Of a stretch of 64,000 nucleotides of DNA, positions 16,168-25,244 are shown in pieces. The stretch is from Streptomyces cinnabarinus (GTDB lineage Bacteria > Actinomycetota > Actinomycetes > Streptomycetales > Streptomycetaceae). The position numbers and the translations under genes were made by a program. The stretch is from the NCBI RefSeq assembly GCF_027270315.1, contig NZ_CP114413.1, positions 6,138,001-6,202,000 of the forward strand. Direction: 5' to 3'. Within the stretch, counting starts at the first letter, position 1, and each line of letters opens with the position of its first letter. The notes beneath the pieces were generated by a model, which made no database searches, was not told the origin of the DNA, and saw only the letters and a list, made by a program, of their open reading frames with translations.

Positions 16168-16269
16168 GACGTCGTGTCCTTTCCCCGGGAGTGGTCGGGG
16201 TGTGAGTGATGCGTGCCCCCGGCGGGCCGGTGGAAACCGTCCCGCCGGGGCCGCCCGGGCCCGGTGGGC

Positions 16270-16475
16270 CTAGGGCCTGTCGTTTGGATCAGTCCGGCGT
16301 CGCGGGGTCTGGCACGCCCTCCCCCAGAGGGGGGACCCCAAGGCGTTGTCGTCGGTTGCCGACGCTCCGCGTCGACGCCCTCCTCCGCCTTGCAGCTGCA
16401 CGCACCAGACCCCGCTCGGCTCGGTTGCCATGTACCGCTTCTTGCGGCCGGCCTGATCCAAACGACAGGCCCTAG
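16270..16475. mobile_element. MITE-like non-autonomous element flanked by CTAG
   Basis: The terminal inverted repeats GGCCTGTCGTTTGGATCAG (16274-16292) and its perfect complement (16453-16471) enclose about 198 bp with no transposase frame. Both ends are flanked by CTAG (16270-16273 and 16472-16475), which reads as a 4-bp target duplication. CTAG fits the YTAR target reported for IS5-group elements. A second inverted pair lies inside, GCGGGGTCTGG at 16302-16312 and CCAGACCCCGC at 16405-16415, and the centre folds further (CCCCC/GGGGG near 16320-16334). The right CTAG contains the treS stop codon, so the insertion leaves TreS intact. Confidence 0.8.
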
Positions 16476-18172
16476 CCGTTGTCCTCGCGGAGCCGGAACC
16501 AGTAGAAGCCGTGTCCCGCCAGCGTCAGCAAGTACGGCAGTTCGCCGATGGCCGGGAATCGCACCCCGCCGAACAGCTCCACCGGGTTGCGTCCGTCGAA
16601 CCGCCGCAGGTCCAGCTCGGTCGGCTGCGCGAACCGGGAGAAGTTGTGCACGCACAGGACGATGTCGTCCTCGTACTCCCGCAGGAACGCCAGCACGGCC
16701 GGGTTGGACGACTGGAGTTCGGTGTACGTGCCGAGTCCGAAGGCCGGGTTCTGCTTACGGATCTCGATCATGCGCCGGGTCCAGTGCAGCAGGGACGACG
16801 GCGACGCCATGGAGGCCTCGACGTTCGTCACCTGGTAGCCGTAGACCGGGTCCATGATCGTGGGCAGGTAGAGGCGGCCCGGATCGCTTGAGGAGAAGCC
16901 CGCGTTGCGGTCCGGGGTCCACTGCATGGGCGTGCGGACGGCGTCCCGGTCGCCGAGCCAGATGTTGTCGCCCATGCCGATCTCGTCCCCGTAGTAGAGG
17001 ATCGGCGAGCCCGGGAGCGAGAGCAGCAGAGCCGTGAAGAGCTCGATCTGGTTGCGGTCGTTGTCGAGCAGGGGCGCGAGCCTGCGGCGGATGCCGATGT
17101 TGGCGCGCATGCGGGGGTCCTTGGCGTATTCCGCCCACATGTAGTCGCGTTCCTCGTCGGTGACCATCTCCAGGGTCAGCTCGTCGTGGTTGCGCAGGAA
17201 GATGCCCCACTGGCAGCCCGAGGGGATCGCCGGGGTCTTGGCGAGGATCTCCGAGACCGGGTAGCGGGATTCGCGGCGGACCGCCATGAAGATGCGCGGC
17301 ATGACGGGGAAGTGGAAGGCCATGTGGCACTCGTCGCCGCCGCTGCTGAAGTCGCCGAAGTAGTCGACGACGTCCTCCGGCCACTGGTTGGCCTCCGCCA
17401 GGAGCACCGTGTCCGGATAGTGCGCGTCGATCTCCTTGCGCACCCGCTTCAGGAACTCATGGCTCGCCGGAAGGTTTTCGCAGTTGGTGCCTTCCTGCGC
17501 GTACAGGTACGGCACCGCGTCAAGACGGAAGCCGTCGATGCCCAGGTCCAGCCAGAACCGCAGCGCAGAGATCATCTCCTCCTGCACGGCCGGGTTCTCG
17601 TAGTTGAGGTCCGGCTGGTGGGAGAAGAACCGGTGGAAGAAGTACTGCTTGCGGACCGGGTCGAAGGTCCAGTTGGAGGCCTCGGTGTCGACGAAGATGA
17701 TCCGCGCGTCCGCGTATTGCTTATCGTCGTCGGCCCACATGTAGTAGTCGCCGTAGGGACCCTCGGGGTCCTTTCTCGACTCCTGGAACCACGGGTGCTG
17801 GTCGCTCGTGTGGTTCATGACGAAGTCGATGATGACCCGCATGCCGCGCTGGTGGGCGGCGTCGACGAACTCGACGAAGTCGGCGAGGTCGCCGAACTCG
17901 GGCAGGACGGCGGTGTAGTCGGAGACGTCGTAGCCGCCGTCCCGCAGGGGGGACTTGAAGAACGGGGGCAGCCACAGACAGTCCACGCCGAGCCACTGGA
18001 GATAGTCCAGCTTGGCGGTCAGGCCCTTGAGATCACCGACGCCGTCACCGTTGCTGTCCTGGAAGGAACGGACGAGCACCTCGTAGAAGACGGCGCGTTT
18101 GAACCAGTCGGGGTCCCGGTCGCCCGCTGGGGTGTCCTCGAAGGTGTCCGGGACGGGCTCGTTGACGATCAT
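16472..18172 (-). CDS. treS: Trehalose synthase (maltose alpha-D-glucosyltransferase)
   Basis: The 566-residue GH13 enzyme interconverts trehalose and maltose inside the cell. Catalytic Asp218 lies in GIDGFRLDAVPYL and Glu260 in VLLAEANQWP; the N-terminal FYEVLVRSFQDSNGDGVGD and the late LRNHDELTLEMVTDEERDY are family signatures. Its length is normal and no fused maltokinase domain is present, the kinase being the next gene. The ATG start overlaps the glgE stop (ATGA at 18169-18172). Its TAG stop lies within the CTAG flank of the mobile element. It links trehalose to the GlgE route. Confidence 0.96.
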   Translation of the reverse strand: MIVNEPVPDTFEDTPAGDRDPDWFKRAVFYEVLVRSFQDSNGDGVGDLKGLTAKLDYLQWLGVDCLWLPPFFKSPLRDGGYDVSDYTAVLPEFGDLADFVEFVDAAHQRGMRVIIDFVMNHTSDQHPWFQESRKDPEGPYGDYYMWADDDKQYADARIIFVDTEASNWTFDPVRKQYFFHRFFSHQPDLNYENPAVQEEMISALRFWLDLGIDGFRLDAVPYLYAQEGTNCENLPASHEFLKRVRKEIDAHYPDTVLLAEANQWPEDVVDYFGDFSSGGDECHMAFHFPVMPRIFMAVRRESRYPVSEILAKTPAIPSGCQWGIFLRNHDELTLEMVTDEERDYMWAEYAKDPRMRANIGIRRRLAPLLDNDRNQIELFTALLLSLPGSPILYYGDEIGMGDNIWLGDRDAVRTPMQWTPDRNAGFSSSDPGRLYLPTIMDPVYGYQVTNVEASMASPSSLLHWTRRMIEIRKQNPAFGLGTYTELQSSNPAVLAFLREYEDDIVLCVHNFSRFAQPTELDLRRFDGRNPVELFGGVRFPAIGELPYLLTLAGHGFYWFRLREDNG

Positions 18173-20253
18173 TTTGTGGGTGACCCTCCGATCTGCGGGG
18201 TGGACGGTCGCAGAACCGAGAAGACGTGCGCGGGCCGCTGACCCGGATCGAGGCGCACATAGTTGGTCCTGCCCCAGTGATAGGTCTCGCCGGAGAGCTC
18301 GTCGCGCACCGGCACCGACTCGTGCCAGTCCAGGCCGAGTTGCGGCATGTCCAACGAGACCGTGGCCTCCTGGGTGTGGTGGGGGTCGAGGTTGACGACC
18401 ACCAGAACCGTGTTCGACCCCGACCGCTTCGAGTAGACGATCACCTGATCCTTGTCGGCGTGATGGAAGTGGAGACTACGCAGCTGTCGTAGGGCGGGAC
18501 TCGCGCGGCGGACGGCGTTGAGCTTGGTGATGAGTGGAGCGATGGTGTCCGGGGTGTCCCAGTCACGTGGACGCAACTGGTACTTCTCCGAGTCGAGGTA
18601 CTCTTCGCTGCCCTCGCGCAGGGCGGTGTTCTCGCACAGTTCGTAGCCGCTGTAGATGCCCCAGGTCGGCGAGAGGGTGGCCGCGAGGACCGCGCGCAGC
18701 GCGAACGCGGGGCGCCCGCCGTGCTGGAGGAAGGCGTGCAGGATGTCGGGGGTGTTGGCGAAGAAGTTCGGCCGCATGTAGGCCGCCGCCTCACCCGAGA
18801 GTTCCGTGAGGTACTCGGTCAGCTCCCGCTTGCTGTTGCGCCAGGTGAAGTACGTGTACGACTGCTGGAAACCGACCTGGGCCAGGGTGCGCATCATCGC
18901 CGGGCGGGTGAACGCCTCGGCCAGGAAGATCACATCGGGGTCGGTGCGGTTGATCTCCCCGATCACCCGCTCCCAGAACAGCACCGGCTTGGTGTGCGGG
19001 TTGTCCACCCGGAAGATCCGCACCCCGCAGCCCATCCAGTGCCGCAGCACCCGCAGCGTCTCCGCGACCAGCCCGTCCAGGTCCGCGTCGAAGGCGATGG
19101 GGTAGATGTCCTGGTACTTCTTCGGCGGGTTCTCCGCATAGGCGATGGTGCCGTCCGGGCGGTGATGGAACCACTCCGGGTGCTTGTGCACCCAGGGATG
19201 GTCCGGCGAGCACTGCAACGCGAAGTCCAGCGCCACCTCCAGACCCTCCTGCCGGGCCTGCCGGACGAACCAGGTGAAGTCCTCCAGCGTGCCCAGCGCC
19301 GGGTGCACGGCGTCGTGCCCGCCCTCCGGGGAGCCGATCGCCCACGGCACGCCGACGTCCTCGGGGGCGGGGTCGAGGGTGTTGTTGCGGCCCTTGCGGA
19401 ACGTGCTGCCGATGGGATGGATCGGCGGGAGATACACGACGTCGAAACCCATCGCCGCGATCTCCGGCAGCCGGCGCGCCGCCGTCCGGAACGTCCCGTG
19501 CGGCACCTCCGCCGTCCCCTCGGAACGGGGGAAGAACTCGTACCACGACCCGAACAACGCCCGCTCCCGCTCCACCAGCAACGGCAACGGATCCGAGACG
19601 GTCACCAACTCCCGTAGTGGATACCGCGAGAGGACCTTGTCCACCTCGGGGGTCAGCGCCGCCGCGAGACGGGCTGTCGGGGCGTGGGTCTCGTCCCGGA
19701 GGTTGGCGGCCGCGGTGAGCAGGACGGGCCGCTGCTTGGCGGGGACCTCGGTGGCCGCCCGCTCGTACAGCCGGGCGCCCTCCTCCAGGACCAGCTCCGT
19801 GTCCATCCCCGCCGGAATCTTGATCCGGGCGTGGTGGCGCCAGGTGGTGACCGGATCGCCCCACGCCTCCACGGTGTACGTCCACAGGCCAGGGGTGTCC
19901 GGAGTGACGTCGGCGCCCCAGCGGTCGGTGCCCGGCGCCAGTTCGCGCATCGGGGTCCACGGGCCCGGACGGCCCTCGGGGTCCCGCAGGACGACATTGG
20001 CGGCCACGGCGTCGTGACCCTCGCGGAACACCGTCGCCGAGACCTGGAACGTCTCGCCCGTCACCGCCTTGGCGGGCCGACGGCCGCGCTGGACGAACGG
20101 ACGGACGTCGAGCACTGGTATGCGCCCGACACCGGGGACCTGGGCCGTGGGGGGTGCCCCCGCGGTGGGCGGTCCGGCGGTGGCCGGGCGGTGTACGGGG
20201 GGTGCTTCGGACTTGCGTGTCGGGGGTGCCGACGAGTGGTGCGTGGCGGGCAT
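18169..20253 (-). CDS. glgE: Alpha-1,4-glucan:maltose-1-phosphate maltosyltransferase
   Basis: The 694-residue GH13_3 enzyme adds maltosyl units from alpha-maltose 1-phosphate to alpha-glucan. Nucleophile Asp417 is in IFRVDNPHTKP and acid/base Glu446 in IFLAEAFTRP; the offset of 23 from the published S. coelicolor residues Asp394 and Glu423 is constant. NPPKKYQDIYPIAFD is also diagnostic. The first 45 residues are a low-complexity Pro/Ala/Thr stretch. The ATG at 20253 follows AGGAG, and the longer frame upstream is ignored. It is the first gene of the operon, so the promoter lies in 20254-20424. Confidence 0.96.
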   Translation of the reverse strand: MPATHHSSAPPTRKSEAPPVHRPATAGPPTAGAPPTAQVPGVGRIPVLDVRPFVQRGRRPAKAVTGETFQVSATVFREGHDAVAANVVLRDPEGRPGPWTPMRELAPGTDRWGADVTPDTPGLWTYTVEAWGDPVTTWRHHARIKIPAGMDTELVLEEGARLYERAATEVPAKQRPVLLTAAANLRDETHAPTARLAAALTPEVDKVLSRYPLRELVTVSDPLPLLVERERALFGSWYEFFPRSEGTAEVPHGTFRTAARRLPEIAAMGFDVVYLPPIHPIGSTFRKGRNNTLDPAPEDVGVPWAIGSPEGGHDAVHPALGTLEDFTWFVRQARQEGLEVALDFALQCSPDHPWVHKHPEWFHHRPDGTIAYAENPPKKYQDIYPIAFDADLDGLVAETLRVLRHWMGCGVRIFRVDNPHTKPVLFWERVIGEINRTDPDVIFLAEAFTRPAMMRTLAQVGFQQSYTYFTWRNSKRELTEYLTELSGEAAAYMRPNFFANTPDILHAFLQHGGRPAFALRAVLAATLSPTWGIYSGYELCENTALREGSEEYLDSEKYQLRPRDWDTPDTIAPLITKLNAVRRASPALRQLRSLHFHHADKDQVIVYSKRSGSNTVLVVVNLDPHHTQEATVSLDMPQLGLDWHESVPVRDELSGETYHWGRTNYVRLDPGQRPAHVFSVLRPSTPQIGGSPTK

Positions 20254-20424
20254 GACCGCTCCTGTCCGCGTCAACGTGGGTGGGCGGATGGCTATGGGGA
20301 GGTGGGTCCTGCGGGGTGCTGCTGTGGTGTGCCTGTGGGGCGTACCGGAGGAGCCTTCCCACCCTATTCGGGTGGGCAATCCGGCACTTTGTTAACTACT
20401 CACGCGTATGTCGGCACACAAGAC

Positions 20425-20451
20425 CGGCCCCGTCCGGCTGGGACGGGGCCG
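20425..20451 (-). terminator. Terminator after the subtilase gene
   Basis: Perfect 11-bp stem CGGCCCCGTCC / GGACGGGGCCG with a 5-nt loop, 40 nt beyond the subtilase stop. It also isolates the glgE promoter region from upstream transcription. Confidence 0.8.
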
Positions 20452-20490
20452 ATCCTTCCGCCTCGTTCTCAACGGGCCGCGAACAGGCCG

Positions 20491-21693
20491 CTACGAACCC
20501 GGTACCTGGAGCAGTTTGTTCGGTGAGCCGAGCCCACGCCCGGAGACCTTTCCGCTCGCCGCCTTCGCCCGCAGGGCCTTGGTCACTTGCGCGGGCGTGG
20601 CCGTGCGACGGTCGGCGAGGTAGAGCGCGGCCGCCCCCGCCGCGTGCGGCGCCGCCATCGACGTACCGGAGTAGGTGGCTTTGGCGCTGTCGCTCGCGTA
20701 CGACGTCGAGGTGATGGCGACGCCCGGGGCGAACAGGTCGAGGGCCGAGCCGTAGTTCGAGAAGCCCGCCCGGGCGTCCCCGCGGTCGGTCGCGCCGACC
20801 GTGAGGGCGGGGCCCACACTGGCCGGTGAGTAGAGGGCCGCCGGGAGACCGTCGTTGCCCGCGGCGACCGTGTAGGTGACGCCGGAGGCGATGGAGTTGT
20901 GTACGGCGGCGTTCAGCTGGGCGTTGTAGCTGCCGCCCAGGCTGAGGTTGGCGACCGCCGGTTTGCGGGCGTTCCTGGTCACCCAGTCGATGCCCGCGAT
21001 GGCCTGGGCGGTCGTGCCGGCGCCGGCGTTGTCCAGGACCCGCACGGAGACCACCTTCGCCCGTTTGGCGACGCCGTACTTCGACCCGGCGACCGTGCCC
21101 GCGACATGGGTGCCGTGGCCGTTGCCGTCGCCCGCGGACTTGTCGCCGCCGACGAAGTCCCAGCCGTGTCTCGCCCGGCCGCCGAAGTCCTTGTGCGAGA
21201 TCCGGACGCCGGTGTCGATCACATACACCGTCACCCCGGCGCCCGCGGAATCCGGCCAGGTGTAGCTCTGGTTGAGCGGCAGGTTCCGCTGATCGACACG
21301 GTCGAGTCCCCAGGACGGTGGATTCTTCTGGGTGTGTTCCAGGGTCACCCTGGTGTCCTGGACGACCGAGGCGACCCGGGGGTCCGCCGCGAGCCGCTCG
21401 GCCTGTCTCTCACTCGCGGTGATCGCGTAGCCGTTGAGAACCGTGCCGTAGGTGTGGCTGATTTTCGCCCCGTACGTCTCGGCCAGCCCTCTGCCGGCAG
21501 CCGAGGGAGCCTGTGTTCCCCCCTTGAGTGTCACCAGGTAGCTTCCGCTGACGGTGCCGGGCTGACCGGCGCCGAGTATCCGCCCCTCCGGTGCGGCGTG
21601 CGCGGGCGGGCTGATGGCCGAAAGTGCCGCGGCACAGGTCACCGCGGTCAGCCCCCCTGCCCAGCGCAGACGCCTGGTGCGCGTCCGTGCCAT
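20491..21693 (-). CDS. Secreted subtilisin-like serine protease (S8, proteinase K type)
   Basis: The 400-residue precursor has a signal peptide (MARTRTRRLRWAGGLTAVTC to about AHA), an I9 inhibitor prodomain (about residues 50-125) and an S8 catalytic domain. The triad is Asp in VYVIDTGVR, His in GNGHGTHVAGTV and Ser in GTSMAAPHAAGAA, with the oxyanion Asn in AAGND. The ATG at 21693 follows GAGGAGGGG. It sits between glgE and glgP and has no obvious functional link to glucan metabolism; secretion suggests nutrient acquisition or processing of extracellular proteins. Confidence 0.94.
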   Translation of the reverse strand: MARTRTRRLRWAGGLTAVTCAAALSAISPPAHAAPEGRILGAGQPGTVSGSYLVTLKGGTQAPSAAGRGLAETYGAKISHTYGTVLNGYAITASERQAERLAADPRVASVVQDTRVTLEHTQKNPPSWGLDRVDQRNLPLNQSYTWPDSAGAGVTVYVIDTGVRISHKDFGGRARHGWDFVGGDKSAGDGNGHGTHVAGTVAGSKYGVAKRAKVVSVRVLDNAGAGTTAQAIAGIDWVTRNARKPAVANLSLGGSYNAQLNAAVHNSIASGVTYTVAAGNDGLPAALYSPASVGPALTVGATDRGDARAGFSNYGSALDLFAPGVAITSTSYASDSAKATYSGTSMAAPHAAGAAALYLADRRTATPAQVTKALRAKAASGKVSGRGLGSPNKLLQVPGS

Positions 21694-22032
21694 GGTCCGA
21701 GTCCCCTCCTCGACTCGGCGTCCGGCCACTGCTGAACGCCGGGTGCACCCGGCGCGGGCCGGTACGCCCATCAGCAGCCTCTCGTGGGGGTGAAGTCACC
21801 ACAAGGACGCCTACGGGGGCGGAATCGGCCATATCGCCGATGGCGGATCCATGAAGGTTGCGGCGCTTTTCGGACGGACTGTGCGGGTAGTCCGGATGGA
21901 GCCAGGCTCCAGCTTCACCGGAGACGCGGGAAAAGGCGCCGTGGTTACGGAGCGCCGTCACCGATACCGTGCAGATGATGACAGGACGCACACCGCCGTG
22001 CGTCCTCTTCCGCACGCCTGCCGAGGTGGAAT
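21694..22032. other. Divergent promoter region between subtilase and glgP
   Basis: This 339-nt stretch has no convincing gene. It contains an 18-bp dyad, ATCGGCCATATCGCCGAT (21824-21841), flanked on both sides by GGCGGA, and a 9-bp hairpin AGGACGCAC / GTGCGTCCT (21983-22006) in the probable glgP leader, 26 nt before its start. The dyad is a candidate operator for either gene; the hairpin may affect glgP translation or mRNA stability. Confidence 0.5.
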
Positions 22033-24651
22033 GTGAAGGCGATCCGTCGATTCACCGTCCGTCCCGTTCTCCCCGAACCCCTCCGGCCGCTCAGTGATCT
22101 GGCGCGCAATCTGCGCTGGTCCTGGCATGCGGAGACCCGCGATCTCTTCCAGTCCGTGGATCCCGAGCGCTGGGCCTCCTGCGACGGTGACCCGATAAGA
22201 CTGCTGGGCAGTGTGTCTCCGGACCGGCTGGCCGAACTGGCCGAGGACCGCCGCTTCCTGCGCCGGCTGACCGCGGCCGCCGACGACCTCGCCGACTATG
22301 TCGCCGGGGACCGCTGGTACCAGACCCAGTCGGCCGAGCTCCCGACGGCCGTAGCCTATTTCTCCCCCGAGTTCGGCATCACCGCCGCCCTGCCGCAGTA
22401 CTCCGGCGGCCTCGGCATCCTGGCCGGCGACCACCTCAAGGCCGCCAGCGATCTCGGGGTGCCGCTGATCGGGGTGGGGCTGCTGTACCGCCACGGCTAC
22501 TTCCGGCAGACCCTTTCGAGGGACGGCTGGCAGCAGGAGCACTACCCGGTGCTCGATCCCAACGAGCTGCCGGTCGGCCTGCTCAGGGAGGCCGACTCCG
22601 CCCCGACACAGGTCTCCCTCGCCCTGCCCGGCGGCCGTTCGCTGCACGCCCGGGTCTGGCTGGCCCAGGTGGGCCGGGTCCCGCTGCTGCTGCTCGACTC
22701 CGACGTGGAGGAGAACGATCTCGGCGAGCGCGGGGTGACGGACCGGCTCTACGGCGGTGGCAGTGAACACCGGCTGCTCCAGGAGATGCTCCTCGGCATA
22801 GGAGGTGTGCGGGCGGTCCGGACGTACTGCCGACTGACCGGACACGCCGAACCCGAGGTCTTCCACACCAACGAGGGGCACGCGGGCTTCCTCGGCCTGG
22901 AGCGGATCGCCGAACTCGTCGACCAGGGGCTGGACTTCGACGCCGGTCTGGAGGCGGTGCGGGCGGGCACGGTCTTCACCACCCACACCCCGGTCCCGGC
23001 CGGAATCGACCGCTTCGACCGCGAGCTGGTCGCCCGCCACTTCGGCACCGACGCCGAACTCCCGCGCATCGACGTCGAACGCGTCCTCCAGCTCGGCATG
23101 GAAACCTACCCGGGCGGCGAGCCGAACCTCTTCAACATGGCGGTGATGGGCCTGCGCCTGGGCCAGCGCGCCAACGGGGTCTCGCTGCTGCACGGCAACG
23201 TCAGCCGGGAGATGTTCTCCGGGCTCTGGCCGGGCTTCGACGCCGACGAGGTGCCGATCACCTCGGTCACCAACGGCGTGCACGCCCCGACCTGGGTGGC
23301 CCCCGAGGTGTTCCGGCTCGGCGCGCGGCAGATCGGTGCCCAGCGCACCGAGGACGCGCTCACCGTCGGCGGCTCGGACCGCTGGGACGCGGTGGCCGAC
23401 ATCCCCGACCAGGACATCTTCGAGCTGCGCCGGGTGCTGCGCGAGCAGCTGGTGGTGGAGGTCCGCGAGCGACTGCGGGCCTCCTGGCGGCAGCGTGGGG
23501 CGGGCAGCGCGGAGCTGGGCTGGATCGACGGGGTGCTGGATCCCGACGTGCTGACCATCGGCTTCGCGCGCCGGGTGCCGTCGTACAAGCGGCTGACGCT
23601 GATGCTGCGGGACCGGGACCGGCTGCTGGATCTGCTGCTGCACCCGGAGCGGCCGGTGCAGATCGTGGTGGCGGGCAAGGCGCATCCGGCGGACGACGGC
23701 GGCAAGCGGCTGATCCAGGACCTGGTGCGGTTCGCCGACGATCCGCGGGTCCGGCACCGCATCGTCTTCCTGCCCGACTACGGCATGGCGATGGCGCAGA
23801 AGCTCTACCCGGGCTGCGACATCTGGCTGAACAATCCGCTCCGGCCGCTGGAGGCGTGCGGTACCAGCGGGATGAAGGCGGCCCTCAACGGCTGTCTCAA
23901 CCTCTCGGTCCTGGACGGCTGGTGGGACGAGTGGTTCCAGCCCGACTTCGGCTGGGCCATCCCCACCGCGGACGGCTCGCAGACGGACCCGGACCGGCGT
24001 GACGACATCGAGGCGGCGGCGCTGTACGACCTGCTGGAGCAGCGGGTCACCCCGCGGTTCTACGAGCGCGGCCAGGCCGGACTGCCGGACCGCTGGATCG
24101 AGATGGTCCGTCAGACCCTCACCCTGCTCGGCCCGAAGGTGCTGGCCGGGCGGATGGTCCGGGAGTACGTCGAGCGCCTCTACACCCCGGCCGCGCTGGC
24201 CCACCGCTCGATGGACGCGGACTCGGCGCGGGAACTGGCGGAATGGAAGGCGCGGGTGCGGGGAGCCTGGCACGGCGTGAGCGTCGACCATGTGGAGACC
24301 TCGGTGGCCGCGACCACCGCCGAGCTGGGCACGACCCTGAGCCTCCGGGTCCGGGTCGGCCTCGGCGAACTGGCGCCGGACGACGTGGAGGTGCAGGCGG
24401 TCTCCGGCCGGGTGGACGGGGAGGACCGCATCACCGACGCGGCGACGGTCCCGCTGAAGCCGACCGCCGGCCCCGACCTGGACGGGCGCTGGGTCTACGA
24501 GGGCCCGCTCTCCCTGGACCGCACCGGGCCCTACGGCTACACGGTACGGATCCTTCCGGCGCACCGGCTGCTGGCGTCCGGCGCGGAACTGGGCCTGGTC
24601 ACCTCGCCCTCGCAGGACGTGGTGGAGGGTGCCGGAGTGCTCATGCGCTGA
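22033..24651 (+). CDS. glgP: Alpha-glucan (maltodextrin/glycogen) phosphorylase
   Basis: The 872-residue protein releases glucose 1-phosphate from alpha-1,4-glucan using pyridoxal phosphate. The N-terminal YFSPEFGITAALPQYSGGLG and the PLP-lysine segment GTSGMKAALNGCLNLSV followed by DGWWDEW identify the actinobacterial GlgP class with a short N-terminal DUF3417 module. The start is a GTG at 22033 with GAGGTGG just upstream. It faces away from the glgE operon with the subtilase gene between them. Together with glgX it provides the breakdown arm for the glucan made by GlgE and GlgB. Confidence 0.94.
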   Translation: MKAIRRFTVRPVLPEPLRPLSDLARNLRWSWHAETRDLFQSVDPERWASCDGDPIRLLGSVSPDRLAELAEDRRFLRRLTAAADDLADYVAGDRWYQTQSAELPTAVAYFSPEFGITAALPQYSGGLGILAGDHLKAASDLGVPLIGVGLLYRHGYFRQTLSRDGWQQEHYPVLDPNELPVGLLREADSAPTQVSLALPGGRSLHARVWLAQVGRVPLLLLDSDVEENDLGERGVTDRLYGGGSEHRLLQEMLLGIGGVRAVRTYCRLTGHAEPEVFHTNEGHAGFLGLERIAELVDQGLDFDAGLEAVRAGTVFTTHTPVPAGIDRFDRELVARHFGTDAELPRIDVERVLQLGMETYPGGEPNLFNMAVMGLRLGQRANGVSLLHGNVSREMFSGLWPGFDADEVPITSVTNGVHAPTWVAPEVFRLGARQIGAQRTEDALTVGGSDRWDAVADIPDQDIFELRRVLREQLVVEVRERLRASWRQRGAGSAELGWIDGVLDPDVLTIGFARRVPSYKRLTLMLRDRDRLLDLLLHPERPVQIVVAGKAHPADDGGKRLIQDLVRFADDPRVRHRIVFLPDYGMAMAQKLYPGCDIWLNNPLRPLEACGTSGMKAALNGCLNLSVLDGWWDEWFQPDFGWAIPTADGSQTDPDRRDDIEAAALYDLLEQRVTPRFYERGQAGLPDRWIEMVRQTLTLLGPKVLAGRMVREYVERLYTPAALAHRSMDADSARELAEWKARVRGAWHGVSVDHVETSVAATTAELGTTLSLRVRVGLGELAPDDVEVQAVSGRVDGEDRITDAATVPLKPTAGPDLDGRWVYEGPLSLDRTGPYGYTVRILPAHRLLASGAELGLVTSPSQDVVEGAGVLMR

Positions 24652-24660
24652 GGCCCTGGA

Positions 24661-24689
24661 GCGGGGGCGTCACTCGGTGTCGCCCCCGC
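24661..24689. terminator. Hairpin at the glgP/DUF1990 convergence
   Basis: GCGGGGGCG (24661-24669) pairs with CGCCCCCGC (24681-24689), with CAC/GTG pairing inside the loop after a T-T mismatch. It begins 9 nt after glgP and runs into the 3' end of the opposing gene, so it can serve glgP. Confidence 0.65.
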
Positions 24690-25176
24690 ACAGCCTGCGC
24701 AGCACCACCCCGCACCGGCGGGCGTACGCCTGCTGCAGGCCGCGGGTGGCCGGGCCGCCCGCGCGGGAGTACCACTTCGCGCTCCGGCTGAAGGCGTGCA
24801 CCGTCAGCCAGACGGTGCCGTCCCCGGTGCGGTCCACCACGAAGGACTCCTCGCCGCACTCCGGATGGCCGGCCAGCGTGCCGTACGCCCAGCCCGCGCG
24901 GCGGTGCTCCTCCACCGTCCACACCACCCGGCAGGGCGCCTTGATGACCCCGGCCAGGGTGACCGTGACGTCCACGCCGGGTGCCGCCCGCTCCGCGGCG
25001 GCGTGTATGCCGATGCCCATCGCCCGGTGCATGTCCCAGGTCAGCACGGCCTCGGCGGCGCGGCCGAAGACCTCGGTGCCCTCTCCGATGCGGGTGCGGA
25101 CATGCAGCGGGTGGAAACCGGGCGGGCAGAAGTCGTGCTCCCGGGTACCGCCGACGTCGTCATAGCTGAAGGACAT
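24670..25176 (-). CDS. DUF1990-family protein
   Basis: The 168-residue protein matches the DUF1990 family by overall pattern: an N-terminal MSFSYDDVGGT, the central VTVTLAGVIKAPCRVVWTVEE and the conserved RAGWAYGTLAGHPECGEESF. No catalytic residues are established for the family, and no signal peptide or membrane span is seen. The ATG at 25176 is the only sensible start. It is monocistronic, lying between two hairpins. I assign no function. Confidence 0.8.
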   Translation of the reverse strand: MSFSYDDVGGTREHDFCPPGFHPLHVRTRIGEGTEVFGRAAEAVLTWDMHRAMGIGIHAAAERAAPGVDVTVTLAGVIKAPCRVVWTVEEHRRAGWAYGTLAGHPECGEESFVVDRTGDGTVWLTVHAFSRSAKWYSRAGGPATRGLQQAYARRCGVVLRRLCGGDTE

Positions 25177-25191
25177 GGGGCCCTAGCGTAG

Positions 25192-25227
25192 GGCGGCACC
25201 CGGGCCGCCGTCGGCCCGGGTGCCGCC
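25192..25227 (-). terminator. Terminator after the first M4 protease gene
   Basis: Perfect 15-bp stem GGCGGCACCCGGGCC / GGCCCGGGTGCCGCC with a 6-nt loop, 17 nt past the protease stop on the minus strand. Confidence 0.85.
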
Positions 25228-25244
25228 TGTCGACGCGGGGTGGG

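Noticed and set aside
16270..16475. Autonomous insertion sequence or gene within the element
   Set aside because: The interior is too short and has no transposase-like frame.
21958..24564. An 868-residue minus-strand frame over glgP
   Set aside because: Antisense shadow; no domain is recognisable, whereas glgP is clear.
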